Shown piece by piece: positions 33,013-41,648 of a DNA stretch of 64,000 bases. Under the pieces are notes generated by a model, which searched no databases, was not told where the DNA came from, and was given only the letters and a program-made list of their open reading frames with translations. A program made the position numbers and the translations under genes. Origin of the DNA: Synechococcus sp. CB0101 (lineage in GTDB: Bacteria; Cyanobacteriota; Cyanobacteriia; PCC-6307; Cyanobiaceae); the NCBI RefSeq assembly GCF_000179235.2, contig NZ_CP039373.1, forward strand, positions 2,204,554 to 2,268,553. Reading direction: 5' to 3'. Position 1 is the first letter of the stretch; each line of letters starts with the position of its first letter.

Positions 33013-33516
33013 ATGCGCCAGGTGAGACGGGACCTGCGAGGCTCTCTTCTTGAATCTTTACGGCTCTAGATCCAGGCACCTGGGGTATCAGCAGCGGGGC
33101 AAATCTTCTGAAAGCCGAGTATCTATCAAGCGCTCGGAACGCAGCCACCACAAGCGCTTCCAGGAGCCTCAGGCGGGCCTCAATGCGCCGGGCCACCGCA
33201 GCCGCGGGAGGACGCTTGGCGTGATGAACCAACGCCACACATCCCGGCGGCGGCAAGGAAGGCAATGATCACGCGAGCGCCAGGGCCGGTGTCCGCGCAG
33301 CGGCTACGCCGGCTCGCGAAGCCCTGGCGCCGTGTGACATCCTCAACCCCCGCCGCCGGGTGGCGACAGAGCGCTTACGGCAGATGGATCAGACAGTCGC
33401 ATCTGGTCAGATCCTGATCCAGGTTCAGTCACCCTTCCTCTGGCAGGTCGGATTTGGCTGGTGACAGGTCAAGCAGCGCGGCTGCTCTGGCCTCCTCGCA
33501 CACCGCCTCAAACGAC
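33013..33516. other. Intergenic with large inverted repeat
   Basis: No supported gene. At 33269-33337 sequences GCGCCAGGGC and GCCCTGGCGC, extended by TCACGCGA/TGTGA, can form a long hairpin; it may be a terminator without T run or a repeat element. Confidence 0.5.
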
Positions 33517-33975
33517 ATGACCGGCTTCCCGCTTTCGCGCCGTTGGCTGCAACGGACGGCGCTCAGCTGCCTCGGCGTCTCCGCAGCCATCAGCGCATTG
33601 CTGCCGCAGATGGCGATGGCACGCCCCTGGCCCATCCCGCAATCGCGCTGGACTGGCAGCGTTCAGGACTATCCCGCCGCTGCGCCATCAGCGCCGCGCC
33701 CGTGGTGGACGGGCAATTCAGGCCAGAGCTACGGCTCGGGCTACGGCGCACAAACAGGCAACGGGTATCAGGCCTATGGCACCCCGCCCCTCACCCCAGA
33801 GCAACAGGCCCAGCGCTGCAACACCGGCCGCTTGATCGGTGGCCTCGGTGGTGGCGCTGTCGCCTACGCCATGTCACGGGATGACGGCCGGGCCTGGGCG
33901 ATTCCCCTCGGTGCACTGCTCGGCTCCCAGGTGGGCTGCAACGCCGCGGCGGGTCGGGGGCCACTGCCTTGGTGA
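33517..33975 (+). CDS. Exported glycine-zipper-like protein
   Basis: 152 residues from MTGFPLSRRWLQRTALSCLG, a twin-Arg-poor signal peptide with cleavage near AMA-RPW. A Tyr/Gly/Gln-rich region (GNSGQSYGSGYGAQTGNGYQ) follows, then a C-terminal glycine-zipper segment NTGRLIGGLGGGAVAYAMSR and IPLGALLGSQVGCNAA. Likely periplasmic or outer-membrane. Function unknown. Confidence 0.65.
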   Translation: MTGFPLSRRWLQRTALSCLGVSAAISALLPQMAMARPWPIPQSRWTGSVQDYPAAAPSAPRPWWTGNSGQSYGSGYGAQTGNGYQAYGTPPLTPEQQAQRCNTGRLIGGLGGGAVAYAMSRDDGRAWAIPLGALLGSQVGCNAAAGRGPLPW

Positions 33976-34538
33976 GAACAAGAGGGGGGCCGCGGTGTAA
34001 GGAGTAAGGCCCGGTGCTGCGCCATAGGACCGCCGGGGGGTGAGAACCGCTCCCGGCTGGTGAACGAGCACCGCTCGGTCATGGCTCAGGTGATGAACAA
34101 AGTGCAAGGGCGCGCTGCGACTTGCCCTTACAGCGATCAACAGTGAGCATTCGTTGAACGGGGATGACGCAGCCGTCGAGAAGGCGCACAATCCACGCAG
34201 GTGCTGACGAGACAGCCGCACCTGCTTGAGCGCCCATCTCCCTCGCCAGGCCGCTCCGGAAAGCCCTCGGTTCACCCGCCGAGGGCTTTCTGTTGGGAGC
34301 AGACCGGAGAATCCGCGTGGAAACACCGCGCAAAACTTCTTTGGGATTTCTTTAGATTGCCGTCCTTATTCAAGTGTGCATTGGGCCTGTCACTCGCTTT
34401 CACCGGGCTTGATGTAGCGCCAACAACAAAAGAACAACGCCTGAGCATGGAGTCCTTGGTCTGTCAAGACTTCTGTGCTGACCTCAGGACGCGTAGGTTC
34501 GCTGGGATTCAGCCCGCGAGCGGTTCTTACTAGCACTG
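33976..34538. other. Intergenic with terminator
   Basis: A good terminator lies at 34260-34295: AAAGCCCTCGG / CCGAGGGCTTT followed by CTGTT. AT-rich sequence after 34330 may hold the promoter of the gene at 34539. No gene seen. Confidence 0.5.
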
Positions 34539-34790
34539 ATGAAGTCGATCAAGACCGCAGCAGCTCCGGCACTCACCGTGGCTCAATTAGAAGCGAGCTA
34601 CCCGGCGTATTGCAAGGCCTTGCGGATGTTGGTGCAAGACGGAACGTCGCTGAACAAAATCCAACGCACCGTCTGCTGGAATCGCCTGCAGTTGCTGCAC
34701 ACCACCCTGCCGCGTCAATACCACGACCCAGTGGTGCATTACGCCATGGTCAAGCGGGATGTGGACCAACAGCAAGCGCTGGCTGGCTGA
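34539..34790 (+). CDS. Conserved hypothetical protein
   Basis: 83 residues: LTVAQLEASYPAYCKALRML, VQDGTSLNKIQRTVCWNRLQ LLHTTLPRQYHDP. Helical and basic; resembles small proteins seen in picocyanobacteria but I cannot name a family. It precedes the response regulator by 45 bp. Confidence 0.55.
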   Translation: MKSIKTAAAPALTVAQLEASYPAYCKALRMLVQDGTSLNKIQRTVCWNRLQLLHTTLPRQYHDPVVHYAMVKRDVDQQQALAG

Positions 34791-34835
34791 CGACCGCCGC
34801 CATCTGTTTATTCACCACCTGAGTCGAATCCTTCT

Positions 34836-35600
34836 ATGCCGGAGACCATTCAAGAGCCGCTCAAGATCTTGATTGCGGACGACGAAGCCAACATTCGCCG
34901 CATCCTTGAAACCCGCCTGGCGATGCAAGGCCACCAGGTGGCTGCTGCTCAGGATGGCACAGAAGCACTGGAGCTGTTCCGCAGCGTTGAACCCGATGTG
35001 GTGGTGCTCGACGTGATGATGCCCGAGCTCGATGGCTTTGCGGTGCTCGAGCGCATCCGGGCGCAATCGGAAGTTCCAGTGATCATGCTCACCGCCCTGG
35101 GCGATGTGGCCGATCGCATCACTGGGCTGGAGCTGGGCGCCGACGATTACATGGTCAAACCCTTTAGCCCCAAGGAGCTGGAGGCACGCATCCAATGCGT
35201 GATGCGCAGGGCAAGTCAGGGCCAGGGCGGATCCAGCGTTGGCTCAGCCAGCTCCAATGTGATCGCGGTTGGTGATCTCAGCGTTGATTTCAATCGCCGG
35301 CAGGCCTTCCGCTGCGGCGAGCGCATCCGCCTGACGGGGATGGAATTTCACTTGCTGGAGCTGTTGATCAGCCGCAACGGCGAACCGATCAACCGCCTCG
35401 ACATGCTGGAGGCGGTCTGGGGTTACAAGCCCGAGCGCGCCTCCGACAGCCGTGTGGTGGATGTCCACATCTCCCGCCTACGCGGCAAGCTGGAACCCGA
35501 TCCGCTCAATCCAGAGCTGATCCTCACGGCCCGGGGCATGGGCTACATGTTCCAGCGGCTGCACTCCAACGTTGCGCCTGCATCCATCGCGGCGGTTTGA
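34836..35600 (+). CDS. OmpR-family response regulator (RpaB-like)
   Basis: 254 residues. The receiver is complete: KILIADDEANIRRI (acidic pair), VVVLDVMMPELDGF (phospho-Asp), VIMLTALGD (Thr) and DYMVKPFSPKELEARI (Lys). The winged-helix C-terminus contains VGDLSVDFNRRQAFRCGERI, LTGMEFHLLELLI and VDVHISRLRGKLEPDPLNPE. It closely follows the RpaB pattern. No histidine kinase is adjacent, so it relies on a partner elsewhere. Confidence 0.9.
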   Translation: MPETIQEPLKILIADDEANIRRILETRLAMQGHQVAAAQDGTEALELFRSVEPDVVVLDVMMPELDGFAVLERIRAQSEVPVIMLTALGDVADRITGLELGADDYMVKPFSPKELEARIQCVMRRASQGQGGSSVGSASSNVIAVGDLSVDFNRRQAFRCGERIRLTGMEFHLLELLISRNGEPINRLDMLEAVWGYKPERASDSRVVDVHISRLRGKLEPDPLNPELILTARGMGYMFQRLHSNVAPASIAAV

Positions 35601-35746
35601 TCGAGGCTTGAACGATCAAGCGGCAAGTGATGAACATTTGTCCTGCGGTACCAATGCATACGCAGTGGTGCGCATTGACCACGAATGCTTGAGCTAGAGA
35701 TCGCTTGAAGCGCTCAGCACTCCCCTGCTCTGCAATCTGTCCAGCC

Positions 35747-35986
35747 ATGACCACGCAGTATCGAACTCCGCGACTCGCCACACTCATTCATCAAGCGACG
35801 CCTTATCGCGGAGAGTGGATCATTCTTCAGAATACCGATCGGCAATACACCGCCAGGCATGAAGTCGAGCAAGCCCACGGTGAACGCAAGGTCGTTGAAC
35901 TGATTTACCTGAAATCGCTGTCAGAAGCGCAGGCCTTCTCGATTTACTTGAGCACGCATGGCTGGAGCCAACAGTGGCAGACATGA
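35747..35986 (+). CDS. Small hypothetical protein
   Basis: 79 residues from MTTQYRTPRLATLIHQATPY, RGEWIILQNTDRQYTARHEV. The stop overlaps the next start (ATGA), implying an operon with the gamma-glutamylcyclotransferase-like gene. No family recognised. Confidence 0.5.
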   Translation: MTTQYRTPRLATLIHQATPYRGEWIILQNTDRQYTARHEVEQAHGERKVVELIYLKSLSEAQAFSIYLSTHGWSQQWQT

Positions 35987-36390
35987 CCACTACTGAGGGT
36001 CAGCAGATGCATCAACTGTTCTCTTACGGGACGTTGCAGCAGGAACGAGTCCAGCTCAGCACCTTTGGGAGGCTCTTGCAGGGTCATCCCGACGAGATCA
36101 TTGGCTACATCGTCACTGCCATCAAGATTACGGATGCGAAGGTTGTCGAAGTCAGCGGACAGGCGACACACCCGATGATTCGAGCAACCGGCAATGTCCG
36201 GCATCGTGTGCCAGGGACTGTATTTGAGGTTACGGAAGAGGAGTTGAGCCAAGCGGATGCCTATGAAGTTGATGACTACGAACGCGTACAGGCACCACTG
36301 GAGTCCGGGGGGCGCGCCTGGGTCTACATCGAACGTCAAGACCAGAAGCATCGACTCCGTAATGCTGATCCCAAGGCAGAGGTTAAATAA
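35983..36390 (+). CDS. Gamma-glutamylcyclotransferase/AIG2-like protein
   Basis: 135 residues. LFSYGTLQQERVQLSTFGRL (substrate-binding YGTL), VPGTVFEVTEEELSQADAYE (catalytic-type Glu region) and YERVQAPLESGGRAWVYI fit the AIG2/GGCT fold. Members cleave gamma-glutamyl amines or cyclise gamma-glutamyl groups; the substrate here is unknown. Confidence 0.82.
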   Translation: MTTTEGQQMHQLFSYGTLQQERVQLSTFGRLLQGHPDEIIGYIVTAIKITDAKVVEVSGQATHPMIRATGNVRHRVPGTVFEVTEEELSQADAYEVDDYERVQAPLESGGRAWVYIERQDQKHRLRNADPKAEVK

Positions 36391-36441
36391 ACTGGCACCA
36401 GTTCAGGGTTGAGGCAGGCTGTGATCAGCCGCTCAATCCCG

Positions 36442-36708
36442 ATGTTTCGACTTGAGGAGCAGGTTGCCGGGCGATGGCAACTTGTTGACGAACATATCTA
36501 TCGAACACACTTTCGCGCCCTAGCAGCAGCGCGTACACGCACGGCTCAACATGGGAGGAGCCACCGCGTGCTGGATTTAAACGACAGGGTAATTGCTGAC
36601 TGGGTTGCCGTCGACAGCGTGACCAGGTCCCACTATCGCTTTCTGCGCTGCGGAACGCTTGGTGATCTCGATCGTGGGGCTCGTCATCCAACGACCCCCG
36701 ACACTTGA
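36442..36708 (+). CDS. Small 'YRLID'-type protein (1)
   Basis: 88 residues from MFRLEEQVAGRWQLVDEHIY, ARTRTAQHGRSHRVLDLNDR VIADWV. It shares an outline with 38396-38608, 38735-38983 and 39851-40135: an N-terminal strand, a tryptophan-containing turn, a helix, then R/F-x-L/I-D/A---x-V----V. No known family. Confidence 0.45.
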   Translation: MFRLEEQVAGRWQLVDEHIYRTHFRALAAARTRTAQHGRSHRVLDLNDRVIADWVAVDSVTRSHYRFLRCGTLGDLDRGARHPTTPDT

Positions 36709-36828
36709 AAGCGTCACCCGCGCCCCATGCGAGCTGCTGCGACTGAGGCGGCGGTACAGATCAGGGCAACAAAGAGAATTTCCATCGCAATGGCGAGAGC
36801 GAATGAACAGATCGACTAGATCCTGAAC

Positions 36829-36984
36829 ATGAAGCCAGACCCAGTACACAGGCGCTATCGCCTGCACAAGTCAATCAAAGCTGACAGAGTCACCGCTGGA
36901 TGTGACAATCACTACTCATTTGGCGGTCTGGATGAAGCCCTTAATAGGCACCAATACTCACTAAAGCCACCATGTTCGTCCTGA
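36829..36984 (+). CDS. Possible very small protein (51 aa)
   Basis: MKPDPVHRRYRLHKSIKADR then VTAGCDNHYSFGGLDEALNR. The HRRYRLHKSI part recalls the 'YRLID' proteins nearby, but support is weak. Confidence 0.25.
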   Translation: MKPDPVHRRYRLHKSIKADRVTAGCDNHYSFGGLDEALNRHQYSLKPPCSS

Positions 36985-37383
36985 ACTGACATCGGTGAAT
37001 CAATGCAATCAGAGTTCAATCATTGCCCCGGTTACATGGGATATCTTGCCGTTGCGATGACCTGTTGGTTATCCGCCGTTGCAGCTGAACGCCTCACCTC
37101 CGCAGCGCACAGCGGGGGCGGCGCAGATCGAGCCGCAGGATCCGCTCGGCCTGATTGGCGTGGCCTGTACTGGCATGCGCTCAACCGCAATAGCTACTAA
37201 GGCTCCATGTCAGTGCAGGCTCCTTCTTAAGGCGTTGTTGAAAGTCAGAGAACCGTATCGATTACTGCGATCCGCGACGTTGCCAGGCTTTTCGATACAG
37301 GGATCGGTCACCCAGATCATTTCAGATCACACCGCGTTCTGCAGGGATGCTCACGGCTCCATGCAATATCAAAACCAAGAGCG
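36985..37383. other. Intergenic, no supported gene
   Basis: A 65-codon frame at 37003 starts with a hydrophobic stretch but has no homologous pattern. Otherwise nothing recognisable. Confidence 0.3.
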
Positions 37384-38181
37384 ATGTCTGCGCGCATTCT
37401 GACCGTCGATCTGGACGACTCAATCCGCGAAGAACTACCGAGTCGCTTGATCACACTTGGGCACAGCGTCCTTGCGGCTGATCATATCGCTGACGCGTTA
37501 AGCCTGTTGCGTCTCACCTGCCCACATCTGATCATCCTGGATGGTGAGATGTGGCTCTATAGCCTGATGACACTACGCCAACACTCCAATACACCACTCA
37601 TCCTTCTTAAAGCCAATGACGAGGTCAGAGAACGCGTAACAGCACTCCAGCTTGGCGCTGATGATGTTGTGGTCAAGCCCTTTAGCGTCAGGGAGCTGGA
37701 GGCGCGGATCAGGGCGGTCCTAAGGCGAATCAACCGCCACTCAGAGGTCGTACTTGATCAGGATGAAGATCGTGCGCCCCAGGGTTTAATCCTGGGAGAT
37801 TTGCATCTCGACTTCCAGCGTCGTCAAGCATTCCGCGGTCAGCAACGCATCAGGCTGACGGACTTGGAGATGAAGTTACTGGAGGTACTCATCAGTCACG
37901 CCGGTGAAACGCTCACTCGTCGAGAACTTGTGCAAACCGTCTGGGGGTATGACTCCGAATTCATCTCAATGCGCAGATTGGTTGATTCAGCTGTTTCACG
38001 TCTCAGAGCCAAACTTGAGGTGGATCCAGACGATCCGGAATTAATCCTGACCATCCGAGGTGTGGGCTACATGTTTGGTCGACTTCATCATGATCCAGAT
38101 GCCAAGCAGGAGAACGGAGGTGCTGGCGTTGCAGATCTGGAATCCTGGCGAGCACGTCAATGGGGGCTTCCACCTTCGTAA
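37384..38181 (+). CDS. OmpR-family regulator with degenerate receiver
   Basis: 265 residues. The receiver keeps LIILDGEMWLYS (Asp) and DVVVKPFSVRELEARI (Lys), but the metal-binding start is TVDLDDSI and the usual Thr in LTA is Lys (ILLKANDE). The DNA-binding half is normal: LHLDFQRRQAFRGQQRIRLT, LEMKLLEVLI and AVSRLRAKLEVDPDDPELIL. It is clearly a diverged relative of the regulator at 34836, probably not phosphorylated in the standard way. Confidence 0.85.
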   Translation: MSARILTVDLDDSIREELPSRLITLGHSVLAADHIADALSLLRLTCPHLIILDGEMWLYSLMTLRQHSNTPLILLKANDEVRERVTALQLGADDVVVKPFSVRELEARIRAVLRRINRHSEVVLDQDEDRAPQGLILGDLHLDFQRRQAFRGQQRIRLTDLEMKLLEVLISHAGETLTRRELVQTVWGYDSEFISMRRLVDSAVSRLRAKLEVDPDDPELILTIRGVGYMFGRLHHDPDAKQENGGAGVADLESWRARQWGLPPS

Positions 38182-38305
38182 GACTGCTCTTCCATCCACG
38201 ACCATGCGCTGTGTTTTCAACGTACGCATGGCGCTACCAACAGCAATCCCACACCGTGCAGGCGTTGCGCAGTGCGCCCATTGATGGCTCTGCCAATGTG
38301 GCTTG

Positions 38306-38407
38306 ATGGAGCGGACTGACCTCTTGATCGCTGCCTTGGCATGCGGGGCAGCCGTGTCCACCTTGTTGGCCTGGATCTTTGCCGCCCTCAGCCAGTCACG
38401 TCAGTAG
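38306..38407 (+). CDS. Possible single-pass membrane microprotein (33 aa)
   Basis: MERTDLLIAALACGAAVSTL LAWIFAALSQSRQ: a charged start, one ~21-residue hydrophobic helix, and a polar end. The 3' end overlaps a convergent gene. Below usual annotation length. Confidence 0.35.
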   Translation: MERTDLLIAALACGAAVSTLLAWIFAALSQSRQ

Positions 38408-38608
38408 CAAGGACCCAGAGGCCTGCTTCTTTTTGGACTGACAGCCTGACACCATCGCGACCACGAGATGGCTTGTGGCATCAATAATCCGGTATGTCCG
38501 TCCGTCTGAGCAGGAACGGACCTGTGCCTCTTGATACGCCCAGTACTCCTGAGCAGTGCGGCCTTTTTGCCGCCATCCATCCGGATGAAGACATTCAATA
38601 ATGAACAT
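38396..38608 (-). CDS. Small 'YRLID'-type protein (2)
   Basis: 70 residues from MFIIECLHPDGWRQKGRTAQ, EAQVRSCSDGRTYRIIDATS HLVVAMV. Aligns in outline with the protein at 38735-38983. Confidence 0.5.
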   Translation of the reverse strand: MFIIECLHPDGWRQKGRTAQEYWAYQEAQVRSCSDGRTYRIIDATSHLVVAMVSGCQSKKKQASGSLLLT

Positions 38609-38734
38609 CGTCACGTGTTCTGATCTCTCTCTATCTAAGCGACAGAGATGGCCTGATCGCGTCCATTCTCTGGAAGATTGTGGGATCACGGTCTCCACCC
38701 CTGCTAAATGGTCGTCATCACAACAGAATCCTGC

Positions 38735-38983
38735 TCATGTCTCCACTTCAAAACCAAAGTGCGCACGTTTAGTCATCTTGCTGTCAATCGGACAACAGCG
38801 ACCGAGTTCACTGGCCAACGCTGTTTCCAGCACAGCTCCACTATGCGCTGCGATGAGCCTGAAGTCGTGACCGGTGACTCTGCATCGCTTCCTGGCTGTT
38901 CGTTGGGCGTTCCAGATGGAATGACGTGAGACAACATCAACCCACAGGCCTGTGAACGCATCACGCCGTTGAATGATGACCAT
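38735..38983 (-). CDS. Small 'YRLID'-type protein (3)
   Basis: 82 residues from MVIIQRRDAFTGLWVDVVSR, AQRTARKRCRVTGHDFRLIA AHSGAVLETAL. An ATG at 39016 would extend it by 11 residues. Same strand as member 2, with 126 bp between them. Confidence 0.5.
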   Translation of the reverse strand: MVIIQRRDAFTGLWVDVVSRHSIWNAQRTARKRCRVTGHDFRLIAAHSGAVLETALASELGRCCPIDSKMTKRAHFGFEVET

Positions 38984-39171
38984 GGATTCCGATGAGCTCA
39001 ATCCATTCAGACTCACACCAAAATGAACGTCTTACTGAAATCGATCACTTGACTTTGGGATCAGTCAATCAAAAACCCGCCGATCCTCTCTGTCCGACTG
39101 CATTATGTTGTGTTAATAACAGTTTCCCCCTGGGTCGCTGAACCGATGCCTGGGGCGTTGACAATCGCTGT

Positions 39172-39411
39172 TCATCCCTGCGGGTGACCTAAACCATCGG
39201 GGCGCATTCCTCCCACCAGATCAGAGCCAGGGCAGCGAGAGATCCAGAAACGCAATTGTGGATAGTGCCGTTGCATGGCGGCGTATTCCTCAGAGCTCCG
39301 GTAGCGCTCCTCACGCTCCCGGTAGCTCGACTCGCTCTCCATGGCCGCCCCATCCCCAGCGACAAGCGTCAAGCCAGGGTCAGGGACACCGCTGAGATCT
39401 TCTGTTGTCAT
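39172..39411 (-). CDS. Hypothetical acidic protein
   Basis: 79 residues from MTTEDLSGVPDPGLTLVAGD, REREERYRSSEEYAAMQRHY PQLRFWISRCP. Mostly charged helix. No family recognised. Confidence 0.4.
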   Translation of the reverse strand: MTTEDLSGVPDPGLTLVAGDGAAMESESSYREREERYRSSEEYAAMQRHYPQLRFWISRCPGSDLVGGMRPDGLGHPQG

Positions 39412-39675
39412 GGCCAATCCTGTAGCGACCTGAATCAGCTGCCGATCGCCACATCAACGCTGCTGCCATTTCATTCGCCGTGCCAGCTGATGTGAGCGGG
39501 AGCACATGCTCGATGGGCGATCGGCTCTCGCCGTTACCTCTTGAACCGCAGAGGCAAGACACAAGCCCCCCAATCGCGAGAGCTGTATCACAGTGAACAA
39601 ATCTCAGGTATTTGGTAGCTGTTGCTACCTAAATTGACAAAGTCGTTTTATAGCGTCGATGAAAGTCTGTTCCCA

Positions 39676-39861
39676 ATGCGCGCCGACACGGCCACTGCTC
39701 AACCCCCGTCCACTGCGCCGCACCTGAGTGCTGATCAAGCCGCCGACCAAGCCCTGATTCATTACACCCAAGCCACAGCTGAGGGCGAACAAGCCAGATG
39801 CCAGGTGAGCGCAGGGTTCGCGCCCACCGCTGTCATCACCTACACCACCATCAGCTGGTAG
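39676..39861 (+). CDS. Hypothetical small protein
   Basis: 61 residues from MRADTATAQPPSTAPHLSAD. The C-terminal residues overlap the end of the convergent gene at 39851. Weak support. Confidence 0.3.
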   Translation: MRADTATAQPPSTAPHLSADQAADQALIHYTQATAEGEQARCQVSAGFAPTAVITYTTISW

Positions 39862-40135
39862 GACCTGCCCGCAGTTCGCAAAGCAGCGGCATCGGCAGGC
39901 GGCAGGTCCGCCAGTCGCCGTTGCCGGTGCAGACCTCAACGCCGATCCAGCTCTGCTCATCGCCGCCCGTCGATGCCAGCAACCAATTGATGGCCTCACC
40001 GATCGCCTCATCGATGCTCTGATACTCACCATCGAGCTGCGCATGGGGTTCGCAGCAGCCATCAATCAACCGGTAGCGGCGCTCCGCAGGCACGTGGTGG
40101 TGATGCACACGAACCCTTGTGGCAGCACCCGTCAT
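39851..40135 (-). CDS. Small 'YRLID'-type protein (4)
   Basis: 94 residues from MTGAATRVRVHHHHVPAERR, YRLIDGCCEPHAQLDGEYQS IDEAIGEAINWLLASTGGD. It has a natural four-His run and the RYRLIDG strand. In-frame starts upstream at 40186 or further would lengthen it. Confidence 0.5.
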   Translation of the reverse strand: MTGAATRVRVHHHHVPAERRYRLIDGCCEPHAQLDGEYQSIDEAIGEAINWLLASTGGDEQSWIGVEVCTGNGDWRTCRLPMPLLCELRAGPTS

Positions 40136-40232
40136 CTCCGGTCCATCCACCAGTTGAGAAACCATCCTTGTCGCCTGGCGAGGGCTCCGAGGGTGTTCAA
40201 CAACACTGTCTGAGGGATTGGCAGCGCTCCGC

Positions 40233-40493
40233 ATGGAAACCCCCTTTGGGGTGTGGCTCCCGCAGGTCACGATCCTGCGCAGCCACAAGCTCAGCGACGC
40301 CCAAGAGGCGGTGGAGGCCATCCGCCAACGCCATTGCGTGTTGCTCCAACTCGATGACGCCGCACCGGCAGAAGCCCAGCGCATCATCGATTTCCTATCC
40401 GGCGCCGTCAGCGCTCTTGATGGTCAGGTAGAGCGCATCGGGGAGTGCACCTTTCTGTTCGCTCCAGCTGGCGTGACGCTCAGCCACAGCTGA
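40233..40493 (+). CDS. Short SepF-like cell-division protein
   Basis: 86 residues. VTILRSHKLSDAQEAVEAIR, HCVLLQLDDAAPAEAQRIID FLSGAVSALDGQVERIGECT FLFAPAGV is the SepF (DUF552) core, which polymerises and tethers FtsZ. The N-terminal membrane-binding helix and linker of full-length SepF are absent, so it may act as a modulator or competitor of the host SepF. Confidence 0.82.
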   Translation: METPFGVWLPQVTILRSHKLSDAQEAVEAIRQRHCVLLQLDDAAPAEAQRIIDFLSGAVSALDGQVERIGECTFLFAPAGVTLSHS

Positions 40494-40564
40494 ACCCATC
40501 GGTTCATCAACCAGCCCGTGGTGCGCTGGAGCATGCACAATCGAGTTCCCTCGATCCGTAGCGC

Positions 40565-40924
40565 TTGGCCCGCCTGGAAGCGATCCTCACGGGAGTGCCT
40601 GGCGATCGGGAGCTGCGTCTGGTGCTCGAGCAGCTGGATCCAGGCCATGCCGGCACCTTCACCTGGCTCGATCAGCGCAATGCCTCCCTGGCCTTGATGC
40701 CCAGCAGTGCGGCTGTGCCTGTGCAGGTGTTGCTGGAGCTCAAGGGCCGCGGTGAGCTTGGCGTGTTGGTCACCAGCCGAGAAGGCATGGGCCACGGGGC
40801 GCCGCTGAGCCGTGGCGTGCTCGAGCGGCTGCTCGAGCGGTTGCAACAACTGCTGCCTGAGAGCGGGCTCCGCTATCGCTCCGATCGCGATGGGCCGGTG
40901 GGGCATCAGGCGATCCCTGGATGA
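40565..40924 (+). CDS. Hypothetical protein
   Basis: About 119 residues from a TTG; the ATG or GTG alternatives shorten it. RELRLVLEQLDPGHAGTFTW, VPVQVLLELKGRGELGVLVT and GVLERLLERLQQLLP give a mixed alpha/beta outline. No family recognised. Confidence 0.4.
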   Translation: MARLEAILTGVPGDRELRLVLEQLDPGHAGTFTWLDQRNASLALMPSSAAVPVQVLLELKGRGELGVLVTSREGMGHGAPLSRGVLERLLERLQQLLPESGLRYRSDRDGPVGHQAIPG

Positions 40925-41051
40925 GCGGGCCAGGCAGCCGCCGGTCAATGGGGAGCGAGCAGCAGATCGGCCTCTGATCGCGATTGCTTGCACCGCCGCT
41001 GCTATTGATCAGCACCCCTCAACCGTGGGCCAACCCACAGGGCCGCACACC

Positions 41052-41071
41052 TTTTCCACAGTTTTTCCACA
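41052..41071 (+). promoter_or_regulatory. Two DnaA boxes in tandem
   Basis: TTTTCCACA occurs at 41052-41060 and again at 41063-41071. This is the cyanobacterial DnaA-box consensus. A third perfect copy on the other strand (TGTGGAAAA) is at 41355-41363. Confidence 0.6.
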
Positions 41072-41292
41072 TGCGTCCAATGACAGACGCAGGCTGTCAA
41101 CAGCTTCTTCAGGGTTTCTTCTGGAAAACGGTTCTCCCCTTGACAGCCGGGAAGCGCGCTGCAGAACAGCTGGGGGCGTCCATCGATCAATCGGTATGAA
41201 CCATTGCAGCGCAGTCAGTCCCACGACAATGGCCCGTGCATCTCACAGTGAGAGTGGCTTTTGACGGCGCAACCACCGCTATGCGCTGATGG

Positions 41293-41550
41293 GTGAGTGA
41301 TCGGATGAGGTGTTGGTTGGCAGAGGTTCCTGATGCGTTGGCTCCGCATGTGAGTGTGGAAAACCAATTCCCGGCGGACTTGTTCGAATCGATGGTGGGA
41401 TTCATCGAACAACACCCCCAGTGGGACCAGTACCGGCTGATGCAATCAGCGCTGGCGGGGTTTCTGTTTCAACAGGGCTGTCAGGACAAGCCAGTGGTGC
41501 GCCACTACCTCGATGGCCTGTTCCGCAAACCCGAGATCGCGGCGCGCTGA
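41293..41550 (+). CDS. DUF2811 protein
   Basis: 85 residues (GTG start; ATG at 41305). WLAEVPDALAPHVSVENQFP, FIEQHPQWDQYRLMQSALAG FLFQQG and RHYLDGLFRKPE match DUF2811, a small cyanobacterial family of unknown function. The inverse DnaA box lies inside its coding region. Confidence 0.75.
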   Translation: MSDRMRCWLAEVPDALAPHVSVENQFPADLFESMVGFIEQHPQWDQYRLMQSALAGFLFQQGCQDKPVVRHYLDGLFRKPEIAAR

Positions 41551-41648
41551 GGCACGGCAGGAAGCCTGTGCTGGCCATGCTCCGAGCGATGCCGATCTGC
41601 TGACGCAGCCCGCTTAAGCGCTGAACTTCAGGCGATGATCTGGCCACA

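Noticed and set aside
32488-33069. 193-codon plus-strand frame over the SLOG gene
   Set aside because: Arg-rich antisense frame of a recognisable minus-strand gene.
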